Assembly: GCF_000696305.2 (NCBI RefSeq)
Contig: NZ_AOMT01000022.1
Span: forward strand, 124,001 to 188,000
Source of the DNA: Moraxella bovoculi 237
GTDB lineage: Bacteria; Pseudomonadota; Gammaproteobacteria; Pseudomonadales; Moraxellaceae
Length of the DNA stretch: 64,000 bases
Direction: 5' to 3'
Below are positions 1 through 9,180 of the stretch, one piece after another (positions within the stretch are counted from its first letter, which is position 1; the number at the start of each line of letters is the position of its first letter). A model generated the notes under the pieces. It saw only the letters and a list, made by a program, of their open reading frames with translations. It was not told the origin of the DNA and ran no database searches. A program made the position numbers and the translations under genes.

Positions 1-3000
1 GATGTACTAAACGCAGGCTTTAACCTAAAAGAAAGAGGTGTTGGCAAAGACTTCGTCCAAGCCTTTGACACGCTAGACATTATTGATGGTAATGGTACGA
101 CAGCTCGTGTCAACACAGATGAAGCTCGTCAATCAAACACCATCACCTTTGATGTGAAGCCAAATCGCCAAAAAGGCATCATGGTTGATAAAGATGGTGT
201 TGGTATCAACATTGATGACAATGCTGGCCTTGAGTTTAAGCCAATGACCGACAAGTCAGCATCTAAGCTTGCAGTTAAAGCTGATGGCACCACCATTAAG
301 GTTGAAGGCAATGCGGTTAAAGCCAACACCACCGACCTGACCGTCAACACTGACATCAGCAACATTGACGCTGATGACCTGGGTGAGGTTAAGCTGGCTG
401 ATGAGACTCAAGGCAATGCCCTAGTCACTGCCAACACCGTTGCTGATGCCATCAACAACTCAGGCTTTGTATTGACTGTGGATAAAGCAGACGATGAGTC
501 AGGTGAAGTTGAGGGTGATGAGCCATTCTTGGTATCTTCAGGTGAAAAGCTGGGCTTAAAAGCAGGTAAGAACATCAAGCTGACTCAGCAAGGTGGTCAG
601 GTTACCTTTGCAACCAAAGATGACCTAGACCTAACAACAGCCGTATTTACCGACCAAGGCGGTAATAAAACAGGTGTTGGTGGCTCTGGTGTCTTCATCG
701 TACCAAATGGTGTGGATGCTAAAACTCAGCCAAATGACATCGTTACCTTGACTGTCAACGGTCTAAACAACGGTGGCAACAGCATCACCAATGTCAAATC
801 AAATCTGGTGGATAATGGAATTGCCACAGAAGTTCCAGCACAAAACCGTAAAGACAGCTTGGCTGGCAAGGTGAATAATGCTGCAACCGTAGGCGATGTA
901 TTAAATGCAGGTTGGAATTTACAGAACAATGGTCAGCCTGTTGATGTCATCAGCCATGCTGATTCAGTGAACTTCATCAATGGTCGTGGCACAACCGTTG
1001 TGACTGACAACGACCCAGCAACTGGCACAACCACCATCAAAGTGGACAGCCCAATCGCTTATGTAGGTGGCAATGAAGCTGACGCAACTGACACCGCCAC
1101 CCCAAGCAATACAGTGAAATTGTACGGTAAAGATAACTCACCAGTACAAGTCACCAACATTGCCAGCGGTGTACGCGGTAAAGTTACTCCAACAGGTGAC
1201 AATGGCAGCCAAACAGCCAAAGATGTGGCAAACGCGATCAAGACTGCGACTGGCGATACGCTGAACAATGCCGTGAATGTCGGTGATCTAAAAGACACCA
1301 TCAATGACACCATCACGACAGTCTCTACCGATGCTTATGGTCTAAAAGACAAAGCAGGTAACGAGTTTAAGCAAAGCCTAGGTACCACCGCTCAAATCAC
1401 CGGTGATGACAACATCAATACCGAAGTGGTTGAAGTTACTGGTAAAGATGGCAAAAAAGGTCATGCCTTGAAAGTTAGCCTAAACCCAACAATTGAAATC
1501 GGTGCCAAAGACAGTAAAGATGGCAAAGACGGCGTTGATGGCAAACTTGGCATCAATGGCAAAGACGGCTCAGCCATTGCCCTAAACGGCAAAGATGGCT
1601 CTATCGGTCTTAACGGCAAAGATGGCAAAGATGGCTTAACCTTCAAAGCTGCAGACGGTGCTCAAGGTGTTGATGGTAAAGATGGTGCGAATGGATTGCC
1701 AGGTAAAAATGGTCAAACTCGCATCGTGTACGAAACCAAAGACAAAGATGGCAGCACTAAGACCCAAGAAGTCGCCAACTTAGATGATGGCTTAATCTTT
1801 ACGGGTAATGATGGCAAGCTAAACCGTCACAAGCTTAACTCTGTGGTTAAGATTGTGGGTGAAGGTGTTGATGCAACCGAATCTGGCAGATTTGAAAGTG
1901 CAACAGGCAACATCAATGTTAAGGCAAACGGCACCGATGCGTTAGAAATTCAATTGTCAAAAGACATTAATCTGACCAAAGATGGCTCAATCACCATTGG
2001 TGATACCGTCCTAACAGACAATGGCCTAACCATCGACAATGGTCCAAGCGTCACCAAAGGCGGCATCAACGCTGGCGGTAAGAAAGTTACCAATGTTGCC
2101 GATGGTACAGATGATGCTGATGCGGTGAATGTCAAGCAGCTTAAAGACGCTCGTACGACGGTAACCTCTAGCGATAAGTCAATCAGTGTTGTTGACCTGA
2201 ACGATGGTCAAGACGCTAAGAACCTTGCCTATGACATTAAGGTCGACAGTCAAGCATTGGTTGAATCTGCTCAATTACCAGTCGTCTACACTGATGTCTA
2301 TGGTAACAGACTGTACAAACAACCAGATGGTACTTTCGCCACTAAAGATGGTAAAAAAGTCGACCCTGCTGATGTGATTGCTTCTATCAATAATGGTAAA
2401 GGCAGCACCACACAGCCAACCAACTTGGCTAATGTTGCTGGTAACTTGACACCAACTTACAATGCAGGCGACATGATTGTGGGTCCTAATGGCAGATTGA
2501 CCACCAATCCGATCTTTGATGCCACCAAAGAGCAAGCTGCACCACAAGGTCAAAACCTTGCGAACATGTATAACAATGCAGCTACCGTTGGTGATGTGTT
2601 GAATGCAGGCTTTAACCTACAAGCCAATGGCCAAGCAGCTGACTTTGTCAAAGCTTATGACACCGTCAACTTTGCTAACGGCACAGGCACAACAGTGGTT
2701 GTGGACAATACTGATGGCAAGACCTCTACCATCAAGGTTGATGTGAATGTGGATGATGAAACCATCACCACCAAGCAAGATCCAAACGATCCTGCCAAGA
2801 CTGTGATCGCAGCCAAAACCACCAAGCTTAACACCAACCCACAAGGTGGTAATGAAGCTGGTAAGGTAACTGTTGAGGGTGATCAAGGCAATGCCCTAGT
2901 CACCGCCAAAACCGTTGCTGATGCCATCAACAACTCAGGCTTTACCCTACAAGCCAACGGTCAAGATGGTAAGCTCATCAAAGCAGGTGATACCATCAGC

Positions 3001-4638
3001 ATCAATCAAGGTGACAACATCAATGTTACCCAAGATGAAAACGGTAACCTAACTGTTGCTACCAAGCAAGATGTGGCGTTTGAAACTGTAAAAGTAGGTG
3101 ATACGCTGAAAGTCGGTGATGTGATCATCAACCAAGATGGCATCAACGCTGGCAATCAGAAAGTCACCAATGTTGCCGATGGTAACATCAGTGAAGGCAG
3201 TAAAGATGCGGTGAATGGTGGTCAAATCCATCAGCTTAAAGCTGACTTGACCAAAGGCATCAATGCCGCCAAGACTGAGGTTGAAGGTACAGGCTTTGCC
3301 AAAGTGACCTCAAAACAAGGCGATCAAGGTCAAACCATCTACACCGTTGATGTGGCCAAAGCCGCACCAGCAACTGTTGATGCCAAAGGCAATCTTAGCA
3401 TTGCAGAGACTGATGGCGATAAAGTCCTATCAGCAGCTGACACCATCAACGCCATCAACAACTCAGGCTTCACTGTCCAAGCCAATGGTCAAGATGGCAA
3501 GCTGATCAAAGCAGGTGATACCATCAGCATCAATCAAGGTGACAACATCAATGTTACCCAAGATGAAAACGGTAACCTAACTGTTGCTACCAAGCAAGAT
3601 GTGGCGTTTGAAACTGTAAAAGTAGGTGATACGCTACAAGTGGATAACCTGCTTAAAGTTGGCGACATCAATATCACCCCTGAGGGCATCAACGCTGGCA
3701 ATAAGAAAGTCACCAATGTTGCCGATGGCACAGATGATGCTGATGCGGTGAATGTCAGCCAGCTGAACAAAGCTAAGGCAGCAGCCACCACTGAGGTCAA
3801 GGCAGGTAACAATGTCAGCATCGACAGCACCAAAGGTGCTCAAGGTCAAGACATCTACACCATCAACGCCAAAGACCGTTCAGCGAAAGTCGTTGCTAAA
3901 GCTCAAGGTCTGATTGCTGTTGAACAAGGTGAAACAACGAGCATTGAAGGTGCTGATACCACAAGCTTTGCCGTTGATCTCACCCAAGCAGCCAAAGATG
4001 ACATTGCCAAAGGTGTGAAAGCATTAGACAAGGTGGATAACCAAGGTCTGACCTTTAACACTGACAAGGGTGCTACCAACCCTCAAAAACTGGGCAGCAC
4101 GCTAAATGTCAAGGGTGATAAGAACATCACCACTCAGGCACAAGGTGACACTGTTGAAGTCAAACTAAGCGATGACATCGCAGTCAACAGCATCACCACA
4201 GGTGACAGCAAACTTGACACAACAGGTCTGACCATCAACGCAGCAACACCTGCCAACACCATCAGCCTGACTGCTCAAGGCTTGAACAACGGTGGTCAAC
4301 GCATCACCAATGTCGCCCCTGGTGTTGACATGACGGATGCGGTGAATGTGGGGCAGTTGATGGGAGCTACCAATCAATTGGCTGGTCGCATTGACAATGT
4401 CGCCAATCAGTCTAATGCTGGTGTGTCTTCTGCCATGGCAATGGCAGCACTGCCACAGGCTTACATTCCAGGTAAGTCAATGCTGACTGGTGGTATCGCC
4501 AGCTACAATGGTGAAGGTGCGGTAGCAGTTGGCTTCTCGAAGCTTTCTGACAATGGTCGCTGGGTGCTAAAAGTATCTGGTTCTGCCGATACCAAAGGTA
4601 AAGCAGGCGGTTCGGTGGGTGCAGGTTTCCACTTCTAA
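1..4638 (+). CDS. Trimeric autotransporter adhesin, C-terminal part (5' end outside window)
   Basis: The frame is open from base 1, so the start lies upstream; 1545 residues are visible. The protein is a YadA/Hia-type (type Vc) surface adhesin that trimerises and anchors in the outer membrane. Three Trp-ring/neck-like blocks (GDVLNAGF/W-NLQ) occur near bases 1-120, 885-1035 and 2570-2720. Neck motifs of the type NVADGTDDADAVNVxQL occur near 2075-2150, 3150-3235, 3690-3765 and 4290-4365. A collagen-like GKDG-rich stretch lies at about 1510-1717. The last ~70 residues, from the AMAMAALPQAY motif to terminal GFHF, are the YadA beta-barrel anchor. Two modules share a perfect 131-bp direct repeat. 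In Moraxella the Hag/MID and UspA proteins are of this class, but I cannot assign which, as the head is missing. The downstream tpgA-like gene supports the role. Confidence 0.93.
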   Translation, partial: DVLNAGFNLKERGVGKDFVQAFDTLDIIDGNGTTARVNTDEARQSNTITFDVKPNRQKGIMVDKDGVGINIDDNAGLEFKPMTDKSASKLAVKADGTTIKVEGNAVKANTTDLTVNTDISNIDADDLGEVKLADETQGNALVTANTVADAINNSGFVLTVDKADDESGEVEGDEPFLVSSGEKLGLKAGKNIKLTQQGGQVTFATKDDLDLTTAVFTDQGGNKTGVGGSGVFIVPNGVDAKTQPNDIVTLTVNGLNNGGNSITNVKSNLVDNGIATEVPAQNRKDSLAGKVNNAATVGDVLNAGWNLQNNGQPVDVISHADSVNFINGRGTTVVTDNDPATGTTTIKVDSPIAYVGGNEADATDTATPSNTVKLYGKDNSPVQVTNIASGVRGKVTPTGDNGSQTAKDVANAIKTATGDTLNNAVNVGDLKDTINDTITTVSTDAYGLKDKAGNEFKQSLGTTAQITGDDNINTEVVEVTGKDGKKGHALKVSLNPTIEIGAKDSKDGKDGVDGKLGINGKDGSAIALNGKDGSIGLNGKDGKDGLTFKAADGAQGVDGKDGANGLPGKNGQTRIVYETKDKDGSTKTQEVANLDDGLIFTGNDGKLNRHKLNSVVKIVGEGVDATESGRFESATGNINVKANGTDALEIQLSKDINLTKDGSITIGDTVLTDNGLTIDNGPSVTKGGINAGGKKVTNVADGTDDADAVNVKQLKDARTTVTSSDKSISVVDLNDGQDAKNLAYDIKVDSQALVESAQLPVVYTDVYGNRLYKQPDGTFATKDGKKVDPADVIASINNGKGSTTQPTNLANVAGNLTPTYNAGDMIVGPNGRLTTNPIFDATKEQAAPQGQNLANMYNNAATVGDVLNAGFNLQANGQAADFVKAYDTVNFANGTGTTVVVDNTDGKTSTIKVDVNVDDETITTKQDPNDPAKTVIAAKTTKLNTNPQGGNEAGKVTVEGDQGNALVTAKTVADAINNSGFTLQANGQDGKLIKAGDTISINQGDNINVTQDENGNLTVATKQDVAFETVKVGDTLKVGDVIINQDGINAGNQKVTNVADGNISEGSKDAVNGGQIHQLKADLTKGINAAKTEVEGTGFAKVTSKQGDQGQTIYTVDVAKAAPATVDAKGNLSIAETDGDKVLSAADTINAINNSGFTVQANGQDGKLIKAGDTISINQGDNINVTQDENGNLTVATKQDVAFETVKVGDTLQVDNLLKVGDINITPEGINAGNKKVTNVADGTDDADAVNVSQLNKAKAAATTEVKAGNNVSIDSTKGAQGQDIYTINAKDRSAKVVAKAQGLIAVEQGETTSIEGADTTSFAVDLTQAAKDDIAKGVKALDKVDNQGLTFNTDKGATNPQKLGSTLNVKGDKNITTQAQGDTVEVKLSDDIAVNSITTGDSKLDTTGLTINAATPANTISLTAQGLNNGGQRITNVAPGVDMTDAVNVGQLMGATNQLAGRIDNVANQSNAGVSSAMAMAALPQAYIPGKSMLTGGIASYNGEGAVAVGFSKLSDNGRWVLKVSGSADTKGKAGGSVGAGFHF
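2977..3635 (+). repeat. Perfect 131-bp direct repeat inside the adhesin gene
   Basis: Bases 2977-3107 and 3505-3635 are identical over 131 bp at an offset of 528 bp. The unit encodes the stalk module that begins IKAGDTISINQGDN. As 528 is a multiple of three, recombination between the copies would remove or add 176 residues without breaking the frame. Confidence 0.92.
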
Positions 4639-4654
4639 TCCATAACCAGCCAAT

Positions 4655-4690
4655 AAATCCTACATCTTGGTTATCCAAGGTGTGGGATTT
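4655..4690 (+). promoter_or_regulatory. Strong intercistronic hairpin between adhesin and tpgA-like gene
   Basis: The arms are AAATCCTACATCTTGG (4655-4670) and CCAAGGTGTGGGATTT (4675-4690), with loop TTAT. All 16 positions pair, two as G-U. No T-run follows directly (a short one appears about 6 nt later), so it looks more like an mRNA processing, stability or attenuation element than a classical terminator. It starts 17 nt after the adhesin stop codon. Confidence 0.75.
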
Positions 4691-4748
4691 ACCGGATTTT
4701 TCTAATTCACTTAATTTGCATTGGCGTATGCCAATTCAGGATTACAAT

Positions 4749-5678
4749 ATGAAAAAAATTACCGCACTAAGTGCGTTAACCGTTGCAATGCTTGCACTGT
4801 CAGGCTGTATGGGTACCAAGCAAATCAGCCAAAATATCACGAATGAGGGCACCATTGCTGCCGAAGACATCTACTTCCCAAAGCTAGATGATGCATGGCA
4901 AAAAGATGGGCAATTTCCAAACCGTGAGAACTTGACTAAGATTCGCCCAGGTGTGGCAAAAGATGAGCTATATCAGCTAATCGGTCGCCCACACTTTAAC
5001 GAATCAAACCGTGCTCGTGAGTGGGACTACATCATGAAGTTTTATAAGGCTGATGACAGCGTTAAGGTATGTCAGTATAAAGTCATCTTTGATGAAAACT
5101 TCCGTGGTCAAGAATTCTACTGGCTACCTGCAGAGTGTTCAGCTTATGCTAAGCCACCTGCAGCGCCTGCGCCAGTAGTGGTTCAGCAGCCTGCGCCACA
5201 GCAACCTGTTCAAATAGTTAATGAGCGTATCAACCTAGAGGCGGATGCGTTGTTTAAGTTTGATAAATATGAACTTAAAGACATGCTACCTGCAGGTCGC
5301 GCGAAGCTTGACGAACTGGCTCGCCAGCTAGTAGAGTGGGAAAAACGTGGTGAAAGCCGCATCCACTTAGTAGGTCACACTGACCGTCTAGGTAGCCACG
5401 AATACAACATGACGCTATCACAACGTCGTGCCGAGACTGTTCGTACTTACCTAATCTCACGCGGTGTGAACGCAGCGACCATGTCTGCAGCGGGTGCAGG
5501 TAAAATGCAACAAATCCATCAGTGTTCTGACAACCAACCACGTCAAGCATTGATCGACTGCTTGCAGCCAAACCGTCGCGTAGAAGTGAACGTTGCTGTA
5601 TATGCCCTCACCCAAAATGGCGACACTCAGCAAATCAAAATGAACCAAGATTATCAGAACTTCAACCAAGCTCAATAA
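4749..5678 (+). CDS. tpgA: TpgA-like lipoprotein: BamE/SmpA domain plus OmpA peptidoglycan-binding domain
   Basis: The protein has 309 residues. The start is the ATG at 4749, preceded by AGGA and followed by a lipoprotein signal peptide with lipobox LSGC (Cys20); an in-frame start at 4680 would hide the signal. Residues ~60-130 resemble the SmpA/OmlA (BamE) fold (IRPGVAKDELYQLIGRPHF). Residues ~165-295 form an OmpA-C domain (GHTDRLGS, LSQRRAETVRTYL, PNRRVEV) that should bind peptidoglycan. In Acinetobacter, TpgA has this domain order, is encoded just downstream of the trimeric autotransporter AtaA and helps its display; position and architecture here match. It could alternatively be a general OmpA-family lipoprotein. 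Confidence 0.85.
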   Translation: MKKITALSALTVAMLALSGCMGTKQISQNITNEGTIAAEDIYFPKLDDAWQKDGQFPNRENLTKIRPGVAKDELYQLIGRPHFNESNRAREWDYIMKFYKADDSVKVCQYKVIFDENFRGQEFYWLPAECSAYAKPPAAPAPVVVQQPAPQQPVQIVNERINLEADALFKFDKYELKDMLPAGRAKLDELARQLVEWEKRGESRIHLVGHTDRLGSHEYNMTLSQRRAETVRTYLISRGVNAATMSAAGAGKMQQIHQCSDNQPRQALIDCLQPNRRVEVNVAVYALTQNGDTQQIKMNQDYQNFNQAQ

Positions 5679-5700
5679 TCGTACCGTTCAAACAACAAAA

Positions 5701-5726
5701 AACCGCTCATATTGGCGGTTTTTTTT
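5701..5726 (+). terminator. Intrinsic terminator after tpgA-like gene
   Basis: Stem AACCGC (5701-5706) pairs with GCGGTT (5715-5720) and is followed by a run of T. It closes the adhesin-tpgA unit. Confidence 0.8.
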
Positions 5727-5781
5727 GTTGCTTTATAAAACTATCAGTTAAATATTAGTTTATAAGTACTATTAGACTGAT

Positions 5782-6165
5782 TTAGAATTCAGTAATAGCT
5801 AGAATTTGTTTGAATAAAGCCTTTTGTTCAGGGCTTGGTTTGGCAGATTGTAATGCCATGACAGCACTCATGTCGCCATCAACACGAATCTTGCCCATCA
5901 TGAATGCTTCGATGGCAAGACTGGTATCGCCTGTCTTGATGATATTGCTCAATGTGTCGCCATCGATGATAATGGTGCTGACTGCGTCATCGGTATGACC
6001 TTGATGGATTTTACCGCCTCTTAGGTGGAGTAGGGTAGGTGTGCCTTGTTCGACAGTGGCATTTAGAACCAGTGAGTCAAGTGAGGGCGGTAAATTAAGT
6101 TCGTCGGATTGTGCGTTAAGAGCTGCAACTTCGTCGAACCATGCTTGAGATAAAAATTGCGCCAT
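5782..6165 (-). CDS. SCP2 sterol-binding domain family protein
   Basis: The protein has 127 residues and starts MAQFLSQAWF. The ATG at 6165 has AAGGAG eight bases upstream, so it is preferred over the longer in-frame start at 6210. The body reads as a stand-alone SCP2 fold, a small hydrophobic-ligand carrier: a hydrophobic core around LLHLRGG, then the typical end in which a DGD/GDTSLAIEAFMMGKIRVDGD segment sets up the lipid tunnel. Bacterial members are soluble and their ligands are mostly unknown. It is a monocistronic gene, convergent with the adhesin unit. Confidence 0.8.
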   Translation of the reverse strand: MAQFLSQAWFDEVAALNAQSDELNLPPSLDSLVLNATVEQGTPTLLHLRGGKIHQGHTDDAVSTIIIDGDTLSNIIKTGDTSLAIEAFMMGKIRVDGDMSAVMALQSAKPSPEQKALFKQILAITEF

Positions 6166-6515
6166 AATATTCTCCTTGTAAATGGATGGGTAATTTGTGC
6201 ATAAAGGCATTATAAATCAAAATTGAGTATAAAAGCAGTTAAATTAATGCAATTAAATAGGTTGATGTGAGATTTTTGAGGGATGGATGAGATATTATAA
6301 TTATAAGCACTAGCAAAAGCGCGAGTAAATTAGTTAATAAAGGTTAAGCATATCGCAAATCAACGTTCATTATTATGTCTAAAAGCAGTATTTTATTGTT
6401 TTAAATCATGTCAAAATGATGAAAATTTCGAAAAAATGCCAAATTATTGCCAAAAAATCCAAATATTTTTACAAAAGATGCGCTAAAAATTACATTTGTG
6501 TTGTATAATAAAAGA

Positions 6516-6685
6516 TGAAAAGTACTGGTAATACCACATTATCAGTATGGAATTAATCTTTGTGGGTGGATTGAACATTCACTCAACGCAAGCTAAGCCA
6601 CTCATCCGAGAAGCAAGCTAAACGCACACAGTGTTAAGATTTTCCATCTTTGTTGTGTTTTCCTTATAAAAATTAAGGATTTTTT
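6516..6685 (+). ncRNA. Possible small RNA or structured leader upstream of ccoN
   Basis: The 6211-6857 interval is AT-rich and has no convincing gene. Within it a perfect TATAAT (6504-6509) is followed by a 10-bp hairpin (TACTGGTAAT 6523-6532 with ATTATCAGTA 6538-6547, one G-U). A second inverted repeat lies around 6640-6660 (AAGAT/ATCTT flanked by ACACA/TGTGT). Then comes a terminator-like stem TCCTTA/TAAGGA with six T at 6661-6685. The order promoter, hairpins, terminator suggests a ~170-nt transcript or an attenuated ccoN leader. There is no good -35 box and I recognise no Rfam family, so this is a hypothesis. Confidence 0.3.
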
Positions 6686-6738
6686 GCTGTTACTCGCTCT
6701 GATCTGATGATATTTGTGGCACTTTGCGTTAAAATATA

Positions 6739-6752
6739 CAGATATGAATCAA
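6739..6752 (+). promoter_or_regulatory. Weak candidate FNR/ANR box upstream of ccoN
   Basis: CAGAT-N4-ATCAA matches the TTGAT-N4-ATCAA consensus at eight of ten positions and lies ~106 bp before the ccoN start. cbb3 operons are commonly under FNR-type control. I do not see a well-placed -10, so the assignment is tentative. Confidence 0.3.
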
Positions 6753-6857
6753 AAAGCGTCGATTTTATTGTTTATCGCAAATTAGACAGCCATGCTGACG
6801 CACTAGCCAAAACAATAAAACTCGCTAAATAAATCGGGCTGCACAGGAAAATATCCA

Positions 6858-8348
6858 ATGAGTCTAAATAACACAGCAGTAGCCCCGAATGTCGACCATG
6901 AATATGAAATCACGATCGTGCGTTTCTTTACCATCATGGCGGTATTTTGGGGTATCGTTGGCATGACTGTGGGTGTGTTCATCGCATCTCAGTTAGCATG
7001 GCCAGCACTTAACTTTGATACATCTTGGTTGTCCTTTGGACGTTTAAGACCGTTACATACCAACGCGGTTATTTTCGCGTTTGGTGGTTCGGCTCTTTTT
7101 GCAACATCATATTACATCGTACAGCGCACTTGTAAGACACGTTTGTTCGCACCCTATTTGGCATGGTTTACCTTTTGGGGTTGGCAAGCGGTTATTGTGG
7201 CTGCGGTGATCACTTTGCCACTAGGCTTTACCTCTGCCAAAGAGTATGCTGAGCTTGAATGGCCGATTGATATTGCCATTGCTTTGGTATGGGTTTCCTA
7301 TGCCATCGTGTTTTTTGGCACACTGATTAAGCGTCAGACTTCACACATCTACGTAGCGAACTGGTTCTTTGCAGCGTTTATCATTACCATTGCACTACTT
7401 CACATCGTGAATAACCTTGCCATTCCAGTGGGTATGTTGAAATCATACTCGCTATATGGTGGTGCAACAGATGCCATGGTTCAGTGGTGGTATGGTCATA
7501 ACGCGGTAGGTTTCTACTTGACAGCAGCATTCTTGGGTATGATGTATTATTTCATTCCTGTGCAAGTTGGTCGTCCTGTTTATTCTTATCGTCTGTCTAT
7601 CGTTCACTTCTGGGCTCTGATCGCTTCATACATGTGGGCAGGTGGTCACCATCTACATTATTCAGCGCTACCTGACTGGACTCAGTCGTTGGGTATGGTG
7701 TTCTCGCTAATCCTATTCGCACCTTCTTGGGGTGGTATGATTAACGGGGTATTGACACTATCAGGCAGCTGGGACAAACTAAGAACTGACCCGATCATTC
7801 GTTTCTTAATTGTTGCATTGTCGTTCTATGCGATGAGTACTTTTGAAGGTCCAATGCTATCTATCAAAGCGGTGAACGCCATCAGTCACAATACTGACTG
7901 GACAGTTGGTCACGTTCACTCAGGCGCGTTAGGCTGGGTTGGTATGATTACCATTGGTTCTATTTATGTGCTATTGCCGCGTATCTGGAACAAGGCAAAA
8001 ATGTACTCAACAAACCTAATCACCGTACATTTCTGGCTAGCAACCACTGGTACAGTTCTGTATATCGTTGCGTTATGGATTTCAGGTATCACTCAAGGTA
8101 TGATGTGGCGTGCCACTAACCCAGACGGTACGTTGGCGTATGACTTCATCCAGACTGTTGTGGTATCACATTGGCCATTCGTGGTTCGTGCACTAGGTGG
8201 TGGTCTGTATGTTGCAGGTATGTTAGTTATGGCATATAACTGCTACAAAACCATCAAAATGCCTAGCATTCCAGAACCAATCGCTGAGCCAGATGAAGTA
8301 AATACTGGTCGTGATGAAGTGTTTGACAACGACACTGTCAAGGCTTAA
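6858..8348 (+). CDS. ccoN: Cytochrome cbb3 oxidase subunit I
   Basis: The protein has 496 residues, usual for CcoN. It is the catalytic subunit of the high-affinity cbb3 terminal oxidase in the inner membrane, reducing O2 to water at low oxygen while pumping protons. Expected metal ligands are visible: His67 (RPLHTNA, low-spin haem b), His214 (YGHNAVG) and His264/His265 (GGHHLHYS) for CuB, and His352/His354 (VGHVHSG) for the haems. About 12 membrane segments can be traced. An AGGA-like ribosome site precedes the ATG. It is the first gene of ccoNOQP; the long leader upstream suggests regulated expression. Confidence 0.98.
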   Translation: MSLNNTAVAPNVDHEYEITIVRFFTIMAVFWGIVGMTVGVFIASQLAWPALNFDTSWLSFGRLRPLHTNAVIFAFGGSALFATSYYIVQRTCKTRLFAPYLAWFTFWGWQAVIVAAVITLPLGFTSAKEYAELEWPIDIAIALVWVSYAIVFFGTLIKRQTSHIYVANWFFAAFIITIALLHIVNNLAIPVGMLKSYSLYGGATDAMVQWWYGHNAVGFYLTAAFLGMMYYFIPVQVGRPVYSYRLSIVHFWALIASYMWAGGHHLHYSALPDWTQSLGMVFSLILFAPSWGGMINGVLTLSGSWDKLRTDPIIRFLIVALSFYAMSTFEGPMLSIKAVNAISHNTDWTVGHVHSGALGWVGMITIGSIYVLLPRIWNKAKMYSTNLITVHFWLATTGTVLYIVALWISGITQGMMWRATNPDGTLAYDFIQTVVVSHWPFVVRALGGGLYVAGMLVMAYNCYKTIKMPSIPEPIAEPDEVNTGRDEVFDNDTVKA

Positions 8349-8359
8349 GGGGGAGAGTC

Positions 8360-8998
8360 ATGTCAAATATCACTCACGAAATCGTCGAGAAAAACACGGG
8401 TTTACTCGTTATCTTTATCGTCATCGCGATTAGCTTTGCAACTCTGGTTGAGATTGTACCGCTAATCTTTGATGAGAACTCACCTGAAAAAGGTGGTGTG
8501 AATAAGCCTTTGCCGAACATGCGTCCTTGGACAGCGCTAGAGCTTGAAGGTCGTGATATCTATATTCGTGAAGGCTGCCATGTGTGCCATACTCAGATGG
8601 TGCGCCCACTTCGTGCAGAAGTTGAGCGTTACGGACCATATAGCCGTGCAGCGGAATCAACTTGGGACCACCCATTCCTATGGGGTTCTAAGCGTACTGG
8701 TCCAGATCTTGCCCGTGTTGGCGGTCGTTATTCAGACCAGTGGCACGTTGACCATTTGATCGATCCGCGCTCTGTTGTGCCTGATTCGGTGATGCCTGCT
8801 TATCCTTGGCTTGCCAAGAATGAGGTTAATGGTGTCAAAGTACAGCAAAAAATGCGTCTATTTAAAGACCGTTTTGGCTTGCCTTATACCGAAGAAGACA
8901 TCGAAGCAGCGCCTGACCAAGTACAAGGTGCGACCGAGCTTGATGCATTGGTTGCTTACTTGCAGCAGCTTGGTATCGCCATGAAGGGTCAACGCTAA
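8360..8998 (+). CDS. ccoO: Cytochrome cbb3 oxidase subunit II (monohaem cytochrome c)
   Basis: The protein has 212 residues. It has one N-terminal membrane helix (residues ~14-32) followed by a periplasmic domain with a single CxxCH haem c site, Cys73-Cys76-His77 ([10 protein letters not shown]). The downstream VMPAYPWL motif supplies the axial Met. It passes electrons from CcoP to CcoN. The gene starts 11 bases after ccoN behind a GGGGGAGAG ribosome site, and its stop overlaps the ccoQ start by one base. Confidence 0.97.
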   Translation: MSNITHEIVEKNTGLLVIFIVIAISFATLVEIVPLIFDENSPEKGGVNKPLPNMRPWTALELEGRDIYIREGCHVCHTQMVRPLRAEVERYGPYSRAAESTWDHPFLWGSKRTGPDLARVGGRYSDQWHVDHLIDPRSVVPDSVMPAYPWLAKNEVNGVKVQQKMRLFKDRFGLPYTEEDIEAAPDQVQGATELDALVAYLQQLGIAMKGQR

Positions 8999-9180
8999 TG
9001 AACTGGGGCGTTTTGCATAGTATTGCGACTGTCGCGGCATTCATCGCTTTTATTGGCATCGCATGGTGGGCATACTCACCAAAAAATAAGAAACGCTTTG
9101 AAGAAGACGCACAACTTGCGCTTGATGACAAGACGTTAAAGTCTTTGTCATCAAATGAGCGCACTAAGGATACACAATGA
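8998..9180 (+). CDS. ccoQ: Cytochrome cbb3 oxidase small subunit CcoQ
   Basis: The protein has 60 residues: one N-terminal transmembrane helix ending WWAYSPKNKKRFEEDA, the standard CcoQ signature, and a short charged tail. CcoQ is a small subunit that stabilises the cbb3 complex. The ATG overlaps the last base of ccoO and the stop overlaps ccoP by four bases (ATGA), showing tight translational coupling. Confidence 0.92.
   Translation: MNWGVLHSIATVAAFIAFIGIAWWAYSPKNKKRFEEDAQLALDDKTLKSLSSNERTKDTQ

Noticed and set aside
129-4377. Many long minus-strand ORFs opposite the adhesin gene
   Set aside because: They are shadows caused by the repetitive, stop-poor adhesin sequence; none has a signal, domain or ribosome site.
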